NCBI RefSeq assembly: GCF_000826685.1
Contig: NZ_JROO01000017.1
Span: 45,630-109,629 of the forward strand
Reading direction: 5' to 3'
DNA from: Streptomonospora alba
GTDB taxonomy: Bacteria; Actinomycetota; Actinomycetes; Streptosporangiales; Streptosporangiaceae
DNA length: 64,000 bases
Under the pieces are notes generated by a model. That model was given only the letters and a program-made list of their open reading frames with translations, was not told the DNA's origin and did no database searches. Both the position numbers and the translations under genes were made by a program. The first letter of the stretch is position 1. Each line of letters begins with the position of its first letter. Positions 15,873-23,597 of this stretch are shown one piece after another.

Positions 15873-16811
15873 ATGGCGCATATCCCTCGCTTGAACGCCC
15901 CCGCTTCCTCTGACCCGTTTCCCGCAAGCGCGGACGCTGAACCATTGCGGTTCGTCTGGCTGGAGATCACCGGGAAGTGTCAGCTTGAGTGCTCCCACTG
16001 CTATGCATCAAGTGGGCCGAACGGCACCCATGGGACCATGAGCAGCGACGATTGGCGGCGTGTCATCGACCAGGCCGCTGCTTGCGGCGCGGGGATGGTG
16101 CAGTTCATCGGCGGCGAGCCGACCTTGCACCCTGACCTCGAAGACCTGATTACGCACGCGCTGAGCTGTGGCATTGACGTAGAGGTCTTCTCCAACCTCG
16201 TCCACGTCCCGCCCCGGCTGTGGGAGGTGCTTGCTCGGCCCGGCGTACGCCTCGCAACGAGTTGGTACTCCGACGATTCCGAAGAACACACCGCCATTAC
16301 CGGACGCCCCACCCATGCCCGCACGCGCTCCAACATCGCCGAAGCGAAGCGGCGTGAGATCCCGTTGCGTGTCGGCGTGATCGGAGTACGCGAGACACAG
16401 CGCAGCGACCAGGCGCAGCAGGAGATGGCCGCGCTCGGCGTCGCGGACGTTCGCTATGACGACCTGCGCGGTGTGGGACGCGGCGCACCCGACCTCGGTA
16501 CTCCGGATTCGTCGGTACTGTGCGGACGCTGCGCGCACGGCAACCTGGCCGTCGCGCCCGACGGTTCGGTCTGGCCGTGCGTCTTCACCCGCTGGCTTTC
16601 GGTCGGCAACGTCCGTGAGAACTCGTTGCACGACATCCTCACCAGCGATCGAATGGCTACCGTGGTAGGGCAGCTTCGAGAAGAGTTCAGCCACCGGGCG
16701 GAATGCGTGCCTAAGATGTGCGATCCGCAGTGCGGCCCCTCGTGCAGTCCGGCATGCCGTCCCAAGGGCGACTGCCGTCCCGCCGGGAACTGCGCACCGA
16801 CCTACCGCTAG
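15873..16811 (+). CDS. Radical SAM/SPASM protein with Cys-rich tail
   Basis: It has 312 residues from ATG 15873 (AAGGA upstream). C36, C40 and C43 form the CxxxCxxC motif for the SAM-binding 4Fe-4S cluster, and GGEP is at 80-83. C217, C220 and C236, with GSVWPC, fit a SPASM domain. The last 35 residues hold seven Cys (278, 283, 287, 291, 295, 301, 307), more than a standard SPASM. Such enzymes usually modify peptides or proteins at unreactive carbons. A 15-bp gap leads to an ATPase gene, then a kinase-like gene, apparently one operon. No precursor peptide was found beside it. Substrate unknown. Confidence 0.85.
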   Translation: MAHIPRLNAPASSDPFPASADAEPLRFVWLEITGKCQLECSHCYASSGPNGTHGTMSSDDWRRVIDQAAACGAGMVQFIGGEPTLHPDLEDLITHALSCGIDVEVFSNLVHVPPRLWEVLARPGVRLATSWYSDDSEEHTAITGRPTHARTRSNIAEAKRREIPLRVGVIGVRETQRSDQAQQEMAALGVADVRYDDLRGVGRGAPDLGTPDSSVLCGRCAHGNLAVAPDGSVWPCVFTRWLSVGNVRENSLHDILTSDRMATVVGQLREEFSHRAECVPKMCDPQCGPSCSPACRPKGDCRPAGNCAPTYR

Positions 16812-16826
16812 AACAAGAGGAGCAGC

Positions 16827-17567
16827 GTGCTCGTCCAAGGCGTCGACATCCCCGAGGAGTTGCCGTCCGTCGATCCCGGACAGTGGCCCTACACGGTGCC
16901 CGCCGTGCACCAGACCTTGACGGACGGGCTTGAGTTGCGCCGTCCCATCACCTTCCTGGTCGGCGAGAACGGTTCGGGCAAGTCCACCATCGTGGAAGGC
17001 ATCGCCGAAGCCTACGGGCTGGACGCGCGGGGAGGCCGCGCCGGACGCAAGTACGCCAACGACCGTCCCAAGACGCCGCTAGGCGAGAGCCTGCGCCTGG
17101 ACCTGACCGTGGCCGGCGCTCGGCAGATGCAAGCCGGGCGCCGCCACAAGAACGGCTACTTTCTTCGCGCGGAAACGACGTTCGGCTTCGCCGAAGCTGT
17201 CTCCGGCATGCACGGTTACTGGGAGGAGAACCTGGCCGAGCACAGCCACGGGGAAGGCTTCCTGATCATCCTGAACGCCATGTTCGACAAACCCGGCCTC
17301 TACCTCATGGACGAGCCGGAAGCCGCACTGTCCTTCATGTCCTGCCTGCGCCTGGTCAACCTCATACACGAGCTGGGCGAATCCGGATCGCAGATCATCT
17401 GCGCCACCCACAGTCCGATCCTCGCCGCCACACCCGGTGCCGACATCATCGAAGTGGGCGATCACGGTGCCCGCCACACCACCTGGGACCGGCTGGAGTT
17501 GGTCGACCACTGGCGGCGCTACCTGGCCAATCCGGACAAGTACCTGCGACACCTCATCGAAGAATGA
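16827..17567 (+). CDS. ABC/SMC-type ATPase of the AAA_21 kind
   Basis: It has 246 residues. Walker A is GENGSGKST, an ABC-like signature is SHGEG, Walker B is LYLMDEPE and the switch His is in CATHSPIL. There is no membrane part and no long coiled coil, so it is a soluble predicted ATPase like COG3910 members, not a transporter. It sits between the radical SAM and kinase-like genes and overlaps the latter by 4 bp. Its role could be to power substrate handling in that pathway. Similar ATPases also appear in toxin and defence loci. Confidence 0.8.
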   Translation: MLVQGVDIPEELPSVDPGQWPYTVPAVHQTLTDGLELRRPITFLVGENGSGKSTIVEGIAEAYGLDARGGRAGRKYANDRPKTPLGESLRLDLTVAGARQMQAGRRHKNGYFLRAETTFGFAEAVSGMHGYWEENLAEHSHGEGFLIILNAMFDKPGLYLMDEPEAALSFMSCLRLVNLIHELGESGSQIICATHSPILAATPGADIIEVGDHGARHTTWDRLELVDHWRRYLANPDKYLRHLIEE

Positions 17568-18400
17568 CCAACGCTCAAGCGACCGCCGACCAGCGCCACC
17601 GCGACTATCTGCGCGCGGCCCTCAGCACTGCCGCGGAGCACTTCGGACTCACACTCTCCGGCGCCCCCGTGTTCGGATGGCATGACCGCACGATCGGATC
17701 CCGAGCCATCGCTGCCGACAGTCGGCGCTGGCTGCGCGTCACCGCTGAGAATTACCGCTGGGCCAGCGGCGACCACTGGAGCGGCAACGCCGATGCCGCC
17801 GCCATCACCGATCTGCCTAAGCCCAGATTGATCGACGTCTGCGAATGGGACGAACCCCCCGACCGCCTGCGCGCCGAGCTGATGACGCTGCTCCCCGGCG
17901 AGGTCTGCTCACCCACCGACGAACTGCGCGCTCGCCTCGATCTCCCGCCCCAATGGTGGAGCGATCTCCGTCGAGCGCTCGATCACCTGGCCAGAAAACG
18001 AACCTCCCGCGTCGCCGTCGACCAAGCCACCATCACGCGGCGTCTGGCTGTCTTCTTTGGTGACGCCGTCGACCCCATCGTGCGCGAATGGACGACGACC
18101 CACGGCGATCTGCACTGGAGCAACCTTCTCGCCCCGCAGTTGGGCATCGTGGACTGGGAGAGTTGGGGGAGCGCGCCCGTCGGACTCGACGCCGCCACCC
18201 TGTACTGCCACAGCATCCTGGTTCCGGAAACCGCCGAGTGCGTACGCACTGCGTTCGCAGACCAGTTGGACACGCCCGACGGCGTACGCTCCCAGCTCTA
18301 CGCTGCCGCACGGCTTCTCCTGCGGATAGAACGCGGCGACCATCCCGACCTCGCTGTTCCTCTGCATCGTCATGCGTTGTCGCTGATCGGACAGAGCTAG
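17564..18400 (+). CDS. Aminoglycoside-phosphotransferase-like (APH) kinase family protein
   Basis: It has 278 residues with the APH catalytic loop THGDLHWSNLL and metal site IVDWESWG. The N-terminal lobe is shortened and lacks an evident nucleotide-binding Lys. Family members phosphorylate small hydroxylated molecules or act on antibiotics; the substrate here is unknown. ATG 17564 overlaps the ATPase stop by 4 bp, so it is co-translated. It ends the plus-strand operon that begins near 15463 and converges on the integrase. Confidence 0.75.
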   Translation: MTNAQATADQRHRDYLRAALSTAAEHFGLTLSGAPVFGWHDRTIGSRAIAADSRRWLRVTAENYRWASGDHWSGNADAAAITDLPKPRLIDVCEWDEPPDRLRAELMTLLPGEVCSPTDELRARLDLPPQWWSDLRRALDHLARKRTSRVAVDQATITRRLAVFFGDAVDPIVREWTTTHGDLHWSNLLAPQLGIVDWESWGSAPVGLDAATLYCHSILVPETAECVRTAFADQLDTPDGVRSQLYAAARLLLRIERGDHPDLAVPLHRHALSLIGQS

Positions 18401-18453
18401 CCAGAGGCATGCGCTTACGTTTCTGCGTATACACGAGGTGTGCGCAGCTCCGC

Positions 18454-19794
18454 TCACTTCGCCGAGCGGTTGCGCACGGCGTCGAAGGCGTCGAGCGCGG
18501 AGCCGTCCGCGTCGGGAAGCGTGTGCAGGTAGCGCGCCGTGGTCGCGATGTCGGAGTGTCCCAACCGCTCTTTCACGACCTCCAGGTCCGCCCCTCCGGC
18601 CAGCACCCACGACGCATGCGCGTGGCGCAGGTCGTGGAACCGGACTCGCACGCCCAGGTCCGCCGCCTTCAGAGCGGGCTTCCAGACCTGGTTGCGGAAC
18701 CAGTCCGCGGGTATGTGGCCGTCGGTGTCGGGTGTGCGCGGCGTGCGCGGGTTGTCGGAACCCTGTTCGCGCCGCTTCGCTCGGTAGATGGCGTATGCGT
18801 CCTTGCAGTGCCGGCACCGGCACTTGCCGCCTGAATAGCCGCTGAGCGTGCCGTGCCGGTATTGGCGGCCCTTGTCGTTGGGCTCGGTCAGACCGAGTGA
18901 TTCGGGGTCGGGTTCGGTGCGGCGCGCGGGGGATGCGAGCCGATCCGGCTGCATCTCGAACAGCAGGTCATCTGAGCCGAGTCCGCGCTTCGCAACGTGC
19001 TCTTGGAGCTTTCGCATGATCTGAGCACTCAGCTTGAAGCGGCGGTACTCACGGTCCTTCGGGTACTCCTTGACCAGGAACCGCTTGCCTTCCGGATGGA
19101 ACTTCGGGTTGACCTGAACTACCGCCCTGCTGACGGTCACGATGCGGGAGCGAGAGTCCAGGTCCTTCCCGCGAAGCTCGGACAGCTCTCCCCACCGCAG
19201 GCCGCTCTCAACGGCCGTCTCCACCAGAACCTGTGTCTCCGCGTCGGGAAGTTCCTGATAGAGGGTGTCGAACTGCTCGGGAGTGATGATCGTCCGTGGC
19301 TTGGCGGACACCGTAGGCGTCTTCACGCCCTTGCACGGATGGAGGTAGGTGACCTGGTCGTTGAGCGCGGTCGTGAAGATCGTGCTCAACAGCACCTTGT
19401 TGTACTTGATCGTCACAGGGCTGACGCCCTTGTCCTTGAGGTCGGCGACCCATGCGCGTACGTGCTCGGGAAGGATGTCGACCATCCGCATGGGGCCGAA
19501 CTCGGGCATGATGTGCTTGTACAGCGAGTAGGTGTAGCTCTGCCTGGTCGTCGCCTCGACCTGGTGGTTGGGGAGCCAGGTCTCTTCCACGTACCGCTGA
19601 AAGCTCATCCGGCCCCGCGCCGGATCGCCTACGCGCCCCTCAGCGAGTCGCGTCTCCTCCCGCTGCCATGCCTTGTCGGCCTGCTTGCGCGTGGTGAACG
19701 TGCCCGCTGAGCGTTCGCGCCCTTTCACGTCCTTGTAGTAGGCGGTGTAGCGCGCCTTGCCGTTCCGCCCTACCCGCTTCCGGGAGTACCCCAC
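18454..19794 (-). CDS. Tyrosine integrase with embedded Cys motif
   Basis: From GTG 19794 (GAGGAGG, 8 nt spacing) it is 446 residues; ATG 19845 would add 17 but lacks a ribosome site. An N-terminal arm-binding domain (1-60) and SAM-like core-binding domain precede the catalytic domain. Catalytic residues are visible: R200 (GLRWGE), H387 and R390 (HDLRH), H413 (LGH) and Y422 (TARYLH). Between the first and second boxes is an inserted segment around 313-341 with HGTLSGYSGGKCRCRHCKDA, a Cys triad typical of small actinophage zinc motifs. It recombines the tRNA-Pro att sites; attR lies 157 bp upstream of its start. Confidence 0.93.
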   Translation of the reverse strand: MGYSRKRVGRNGKARYTAYYKDVKGRERSAGTFTTRKQADKAWQREETRLAEGRVGDPARGRMSFQRYVEETWLPNHQVEATTRQSYTYSLYKHIMPEFGPMRMVDILPEHVRAWVADLKDKGVSPVTIKYNKVLLSTIFTTALNDQVTYLHPCKGVKTPTVSAKPRTIITPEQFDTLYQELPDAETQVLVETAVESGLRWGELSELRGKDLDSRSRIVTVSRAVVQVNPKFHPEGKRFLVKEYPKDREYRRFKLSAQIMRKLQEHVAKRGLGSDDLLFEMQPDRLASPARRTEPDPESLGLTEPNDKGRQYRHGTLSGYSGGKCRCRHCKDAYAIYRAKRREQGSDNPRTPRTPDTDGHIPADWFRNQVWKPALKAADLGVRVRFHDLRHAHASWVLAGGADLEVVKERLGHSDIATTARYLHTLPDADGSALDAFDAVRNRSAK

Positions 19795-19813
19795 TACGGT
19801 CGCCTCCTCACTG

Positions 19814-19831
19814 TGACCGTGATTTGACCGT
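19814..19831. repeat. Possible integrase arm-type site, right
   Basis: TGACCGTGATTTGACCGT differs by one base from 9397-9414. It is 20 bp upstream of the integrase GTG, so binding here could also repress the integrase. Confidence 0.5.
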
Positions 19832-19951
19832 CGACCCTGCGTCATCGACGGTCATGGACCGGTATCTCGCGACAGTCCATATCGCCTACTCACCAGCGAT
19901 TTTACGTCTTCTGGTGTACGATGGCGAGGGGTATATGAAGCCAAAAAAGCA

Positions 19952-19995
19952 GTTCGGGACGAAGAGGTCGTGGGTTCGAATCCCGCCACCCCGAC
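19952..19995 (+). repeat. attR: 44-bp duplicate of tRNA-Pro 3' part
   Basis: Perfect copy of 9294-9337. The sequence before it is not tRNA, so this is not a functional tRNA gene. Confidence 0.93.
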
Positions 19996-19998
19996 AGA

Positions 19999-20030
19999 AA
20001 ACGGGTGTCCACCCAGGTGGGCACCCGTTT
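19999..20030 (+). terminator. Native tRNA-Pro terminator, displaced by insertion
   Basis: A 15-bp stem with one G-T pair (AAACGGGTG... / ...CACCCGTTT) and 2-nt loop, followed by CTTGTGTT, begins 4 bp after attR. Before insertion it would have stood right behind the tRNA. Confidence 0.75.
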
Positions 20031-20044
20031 CTTGTGTTCGGAGG

Positions 20045-20200
20045 ATCAGGCCGCGCGAGCGCTGATGCACACCAAGGCGCACGCGTAGCGGCGCCCTCGT
20101 TCTCCGCCCGTGCTGCGGCGGCCTTGATCCGCCCGGCGTCGGCCACCTCGTCGAGCCGGTCCGGGAACAGGTGGCCGTAGGTGTCGAGCGGGCGTGGTCG
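20045..20200 (-). pseudogene. Fossil C-terminus of another tyrosine integrase
   Basis: On the minus strand this reads LDTYGHLFPDRLDEVADAG, then RIKAAAARAENEG. The LDTYGHL(F/W)PDRLDEVAD segment is the hallmark end of many actinomycete phage-type integrases, holding the catalytic Tyr (codon 20177-20179). There is no upstream catalytic domain and no start, so only the tail remains. The intact integrase ends differently (TARYLHTLPDADG), so this comes from an older, unrelated insertion at the same tRNA. The remaining sequence up to 20315 holds nothing I can name. Confidence 0.6.
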
Positions 20201-20315
20201 GCCGCCGTCGATGCCGACTGATCAACCGCCGTACCAAGGGGCCCGCAGCGCTTTCGGGTGCGCCTGTGCCGTGGGCGGGTGTGGTGCGGGAGGCCGCGTG
20301 CTTCGGGGCGGTCGG

Positions 20316-20912
20316 TCAGGTGATCTCGTGGCCGTGGGCCTCGTGGAGGGGGCTGAGGTCGGGTTCGCCGTAGGTGGCGAGCAGGGACTTGAACCGCAGC
20401 TCCTTGTCCTCGCCGAACCTGCGCATACGAGCGGCGGCGGTCGCCGGTGAAACGAGGATCGGCGGGCGGGACTTGGAGTGGAACTTGTCGGCGAACATGA
20501 CGAGCTCCTCTTCGGCCGATTCCGCGATGTAGTCGTCCTGCGGAATCGGCAGGTCCTGCGCGCGGACGTCCTCGCGGGTGATCCCCATCCCCGTGTGGCA
20601 GGAGCAGAAGCGGCCCAGCGCGTCGGGGTAGCCCTGTTCGGCGAGGAGGTCGCGGCCGAGGATGCCGTGGCGCACGTAGCGCGGGTAGTCGAGTCGGCCG
20701 GAGCGGTCGTAGAGGCGGTAGACCCCGATGTCGTGCAGCATGCTCCCGGCTCGCACGAGGTCGGGGTCGAGCCGGGTCGGGGCGCGGGAGAGGAGGTCGG
20801 CTGCTATCGCGCTGACGATCGTGCAGTGCGTGTAGACGAGGTCGAACGCCTCGCGCGTGGGGGCGTGCTCCGCGTGCAATGCGCGGATCTCGTCGTCGCT
20901 GGGTACCCGCAT
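20316..20912 (-). CDS. HD-domain phosphohydrolase
   Basis: It has 198 residues. The metal-binding HD motif is SMLHDIGVYRL, with upstream H in YTHCTIVSAIA and later H in YVRHGILG and CSCHTGMG. The layout fits small HDIG hydrolases acting on nucleotides or other phosphates; the substrate cannot be told. ATG 20912 has GGGAGG immediately upstream. It is the first chromosomal gene right of the element. Confidence 0.85.
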   Translation of the reverse strand: MRVPSDDEIRALHAEHAPTREAFDLVYTHCTIVSAIAADLLSRAPTRLDPDLVRAGSMLHDIGVYRLYDRSGRLDYPRYVRHGILGRDLLAEQGYPDALGRFCSCHTGMGITREDVRAQDLPIPQDDYIAESAEEELVMFADKFHSKSRPPILVSPATAAARMRRFGEDKELRFKSLLATYGEPDLSPLHEAHGHEIT

Positions 20913-20967
20913 GCCTCCCGACTTTAGCGAGCCGCGGTGGCCTGCTGCGCCATGCCCCGCCCCATCG

Positions 20968-21012
20968 CCGGGCCGGGCGGCCAGGCGGGATCCGCCTGGC
21001 CGCCCGGCCCGG
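20968..21012 (-). terminator. Terminator of the SDR gene
   Basis: A perfect 21-bp stem (20968-20988 / 20992-21012) with 3-nt loop GAT, 12 bp beyond the SDR stop and before the HD gene. It is very stable but has no T-run, as is usual in high-GC actinomycetes. Confidence 0.75.
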
Positions 21013-21023
21013 GCACCCGCGCC

Positions 21024-21821
21024 TCAGGCGGTCTTCACCAGGCCGCCGTCGATGCGGTAGTCCGCTCCGGTGATGCCTGCCGCTCGCGGTGAGGCCAGGA
21101 ACAGGGTGAGGTCGGCGACCTCGTGCGGCTCGATCACCCGGCCCAGGGACACTCCCATGCTCTCGGGCACGACCCGGTCCATGACGTCGTCCACCGAGGT
21201 CTCCGCCTGCGCGGCCAAGACGTTGGCGAAGCCGCCGTCCTCATCCGTCCACAGCGGTGTGCGGACCGGGCCCGGCGAGACCGTGTTGACCCGGATCCCG
21301 TCGGGCGCCAGCTCCTCGGCCAGCGACCGGCCGAGGTTGGTCAGCGCCGCCTTGGCGGCGCTGTAGTGCATGATCATCGGCATCGGCTGACGGGCGTTGA
21401 CGGAGCTGACGTTGACGATCGCGGCGCCGGTGCGCCCGGTCATCGCGGGGACGGCCGCGCGCGTCGTGCGCACGACCGAGAACAGGTTGACGTCGAAGAC
21501 ACGCCGCCAGGCGTCGTCACCGGTTCCCGTGATGCCGTCGGCGGGTTCGCTGGCTCCGACGTTGTTGATCAGCAGGTCGATGCCGCCGTGCAGTTCGACC
21601 GCGGCGCGGACGAGGCGCTCGGGCCCCTCCGCTGCGGCGAGGTCGGCGTGGACGACGGCCACCCCACTAGAATCCCGCAGCTCGGCGAGCTCGGGCGTCG
21701 TGGTGCGGCTGCCGGCGACGACCCGTGCGCCCTGATGCGTGAGTTCCCGGGTGACGGCGAGCCCGATCCCCTTGCTCGCTCCGGTGACGACGACGACCTT
21801 GTCCTTGAGGTTGAGATCCAT
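21024..21821 (-). CDS. Short-chain dehydrogenase/reductase
   Basis: It has 265 residues from ATG 21821 (GAGGA upstream). Classical SDR signs: cofactor motif TGASKGIG near residue 12, NNVG near 90, catalytic Ser in IVNVSSVN and the YSAAK active-site pair. It uses NAD(P)H to oxidise or reduce a carbonyl or hydroxyl; the substrate is unknown. The start at 21845 is eight codons earlier and less likely. It is a monocistronic gene with its own strong terminator. Confidence 0.9.
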   Translation of the reverse strand: MDLNLKDKVVVVTGASKGIGLAVTRELTHQGARVVAGSRTTTPELAELRDSSGVAVVHADLAAAEGPERLVRAAVELHGGIDLLINNVGASEPADGITGTGDDAWRRVFDVNLFSVVRTTRAAVPAMTGRTGAAIVNVSSVNARQPMPMIMHYSAAKAALTNLGRSLAEELAPDGIRVNTVSPGPVRTPLWTDEDGGFANVLAAQAETSVDDVMDRVVPESMGVSLGRVIEPHEVADLTLFLASPRAAGITGADYRIDGGLVKTA

Positions 21822-21991
21822 ACCGGCAATCCTCGTCGTCGGCATCCGCCGGTGCTGGCGGGAATCCGACGGCGTCTCCGGAGGCGCGCCCCTCCCCGCG
21901 GCCGCCTTCAGACGGGCGGTCGCGCCTACGCGGTGAGAGAGAACGCGTGCATCATGGGGTTCACGGGGCGCTCCCGGGTATACGGGACAGC

Positions 21992-22522
21992 ATGGGAGTC
22001 CTACGCAAACAGCTTCAACGCCTGCTGGCAGCCCCGTACATCATCGACTCGGTGGAGGCACTGCGCGATCCGCACCCGCGTGCCGAAGCGCTCGCGCCGC
22101 TGGTCAGCCGGGTCCACACCTACTATCCGTGGGTCCCTGACAACCCGGTGTTCGTGGTGCGGGTCCAGGCTGCGGCCGGGGCCGGCGCGGGGGCCCTGCT
22201 CCTGCTCGGCAAGGGCACCCGCGTGGCAAGCGCGGTGATGGCGGCGCAGGCGGTGCCGTCCCTGCTGGCCGCATCGCAGGGCAAGGGTTGGGACACCGCG
22301 GGGCGGGACTCGGCGGTCAAGGACATCGGCCTGCTCGGCGCCCTGTTGCTGACCGCCACCGAACCGCGGCGCCGACCGCCCAAGGTGGTGCACGACGCCC
22401 GGCACGCGGCGCACGAGGTGCGCAAGACGGCCTCCAAGGCGGGCAAGTCCGCCGGCCGCCGGGCTCGCGGCGCATCGTCCCGGCTTCCCGCCGGCCTTCC
22501 GGGGAAGCCGGGCAGACGCTGA
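21992..22522 (+). CDS. DoxX-family membrane protein
   Basis: From ATG 21992 it has 176 residues. Its opening (YIIDSVEALRDPHPRAEALA) and the helices AGAGALLLLGKGTRVASAVM and IGLLGALLLTAT match actinobacterial DoxX proteins, four-helix integral membrane proteins linked to redox and oxidative-stress complexes. The C-terminal 45 residues are basic and cytoplasmic. A strong hairpin follows. Confidence 0.8.
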   Translation: MGVLRKQLQRLLAAPYIIDSVEALRDPHPRAEALAPLVSRVHTYYPWVPDNPVFVVRVQAAAGAGAGALLLLGKGTRVASAVMAAQAVPSLLAASQGKGWDTAGRDSAVKDIGLLGALLLTATEPRRRPPKVVHDARHAAHEVRKTASKAGKSAGRRARGASSRLPAGLPGKPGRR

Positions 22523-22548
22523 CCCTGCGCTTCCGCTTGACGTCGTAT

Positions 22549-22612
22549 CGGCCCCGTGCGGCCGGCGCGGCTCGGCCCGTCGACGGCCGGGCGGTGCGGC
22601 CGCACGGGGCCG
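22549..22612 (+). terminator. Terminator after doxX-like gene
   Basis: A 16-bp perfect inverted repeat, CGGCCCCGTGCGGCCG (22549-22564) with its complement at 22597-22612, enclosing a GC-rich 32-nt loop. Confidence 0.65.
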
Positions 22613-22650
22613 TTCGCGTGCGCTGACGCGGCCCAGCGGACCGAACGGGC

Positions 22651-22706
22651 TTGACCCGAACCCCGTCGCGATTCATTATGAACATGCGTTCATGAACGAG
22701 TGTTCA
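22651..22706 (+). promoter_or_regulatory. Promoter with TetR-type double operator
   Basis: TTGACC (22651) and CATTAT (22674) are spaced 17 bp. Overlapping the -10 and start region are two palindromes: ATGAACATGCGTTCAT (22678-22693) and TGAACGAGTGTTCA (22693-22706), which share the half-site TGAAC/GTTCA. This is the typical form of a TetR-family operator, and a TetR gene ends the downstream operon, so autoregulation is likely. Confidence 0.65.
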
Positions 22707-22730
22707 CATCTATGGAGGCTGGAAGCCGAC

Positions 22731-23570
22731 ATGCACGGGATCGCCAACATCGAGCAGGAACAGGCCTGGAACGGCTACGAGGGGCGCCACTGGGCCGACC
22801 ACCACGAGCGCTACGACGCGGTCAACAGCGGGTTCAACGACCACCTGCTGGCTGTGGCGGACATCGCTCCCGACGATCGCGTGCTTGACGTCGGCTGCGG
22901 AAACGGGCAGGTCACGCGGATCGCTGCCCGGGCCGCCCGTCGCGGTGGAACACTGGGGATCGACCTCTCCTCGCCCATGCTCGCCCGTGCGCGGGAGCTC
23001 GCCGCGGCCGAAGGCATCGCCGACATCGCGTTCGAGCAGGGCGACGCACAGGTCCACCCCCTCCCCGACGCCGACTTCGACGTCGCCCTCAGCCGCTTCG
23101 CTGTGATGTTCTTCGCCGACCCCGTCGCCGCCTTCGCCAACATCGCCCGCTCCCTGCGCCCCGGCGGGCGCTTGGCCTTCCTCTCGATGCGCGACATGAG
23201 CGGCAGCCACATCGGCGACGTGGTCTCCGCGATGGCGGAACATCTGCCTCCCGAGGCCGCAGGCGGATTCGGGGAGACGGCGGTCTCGTTCGCCGACCCC
23301 GCGCGGATCCGCGAGGTCCTGGGCAGGGCCGGGTTCAGCCGCACGGAGATCTCGCCGGTCGATGCCGAACAGGTCTGGGGCGCCGATCCCGCAGACGCGG
23401 CCGATTTTCTGTGCGGGTGGGGACCGGTGCGCCACATCTTCAGCACCGTCGATCCGGCCGCGGCCGACCGCGCACGCGAGGCCGCCGCGTCGGCGATGTA
23501 CCGCCATGTCCGCAACGGCGCGGTCCGGTTGCGCGGCACCGCGTGGCTGGTCACCGCGACCCGCCCCTGA
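22731..23570 (+). CDS. SAM-dependent methyltransferase
   Basis: It has 279 residues from ATG 22731. Class I methyltransferase motifs: VLDVGCGNGQ (motif I), GIDLSSPM (motif II) and the later SRFAVMFFADP. UbiE-like overall. Methyl acceptor unknown. It is the first gene of a three-gene unit (methyltransferase, dehydrogenase-like protein, TetR regulator) beneath the palindromic operator; 27 bp separate it from the next gene. Confidence 0.88.
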   Translation: MHGIANIEQEQAWNGYEGRHWADHHERYDAVNSGFNDHLLAVADIAPDDRVLDVGCGNGQVTRIAARAARRGGTLGIDLSSPMLARARELAAAEGIADIAFEQGDAQVHPLPDADFDVALSRFAVMFFADPVAAFANIARSLRPGGRLAFLSMRDMSGSHIGDVVSAMAEHLPPEAAGGFGETAVSFADPARIREVLGRAGFSRTEISPVDAEQVWGADPADAADFLCGWGPVRHIFSTVDPAAADRAREAAASAMYRHVRNGAVRLRGTAWLVTATRP

Positions 23571-23597
23571 CGGAGCCGAACCCGAAAGGACCCCGGC

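Noticed and set aside
15873..18400. RiPP cluster with a precursor peptide
   Set aside because: No short precursor-like ORF with a ribosome site was found in the 16-bp and overlapping gaps or just upstream.
19952..19995. Second tRNA-Pro gene
   Set aside because: Only the 3' 44 bp are present; no acceptor 5' strand or D-arm. It is the attR repeat.
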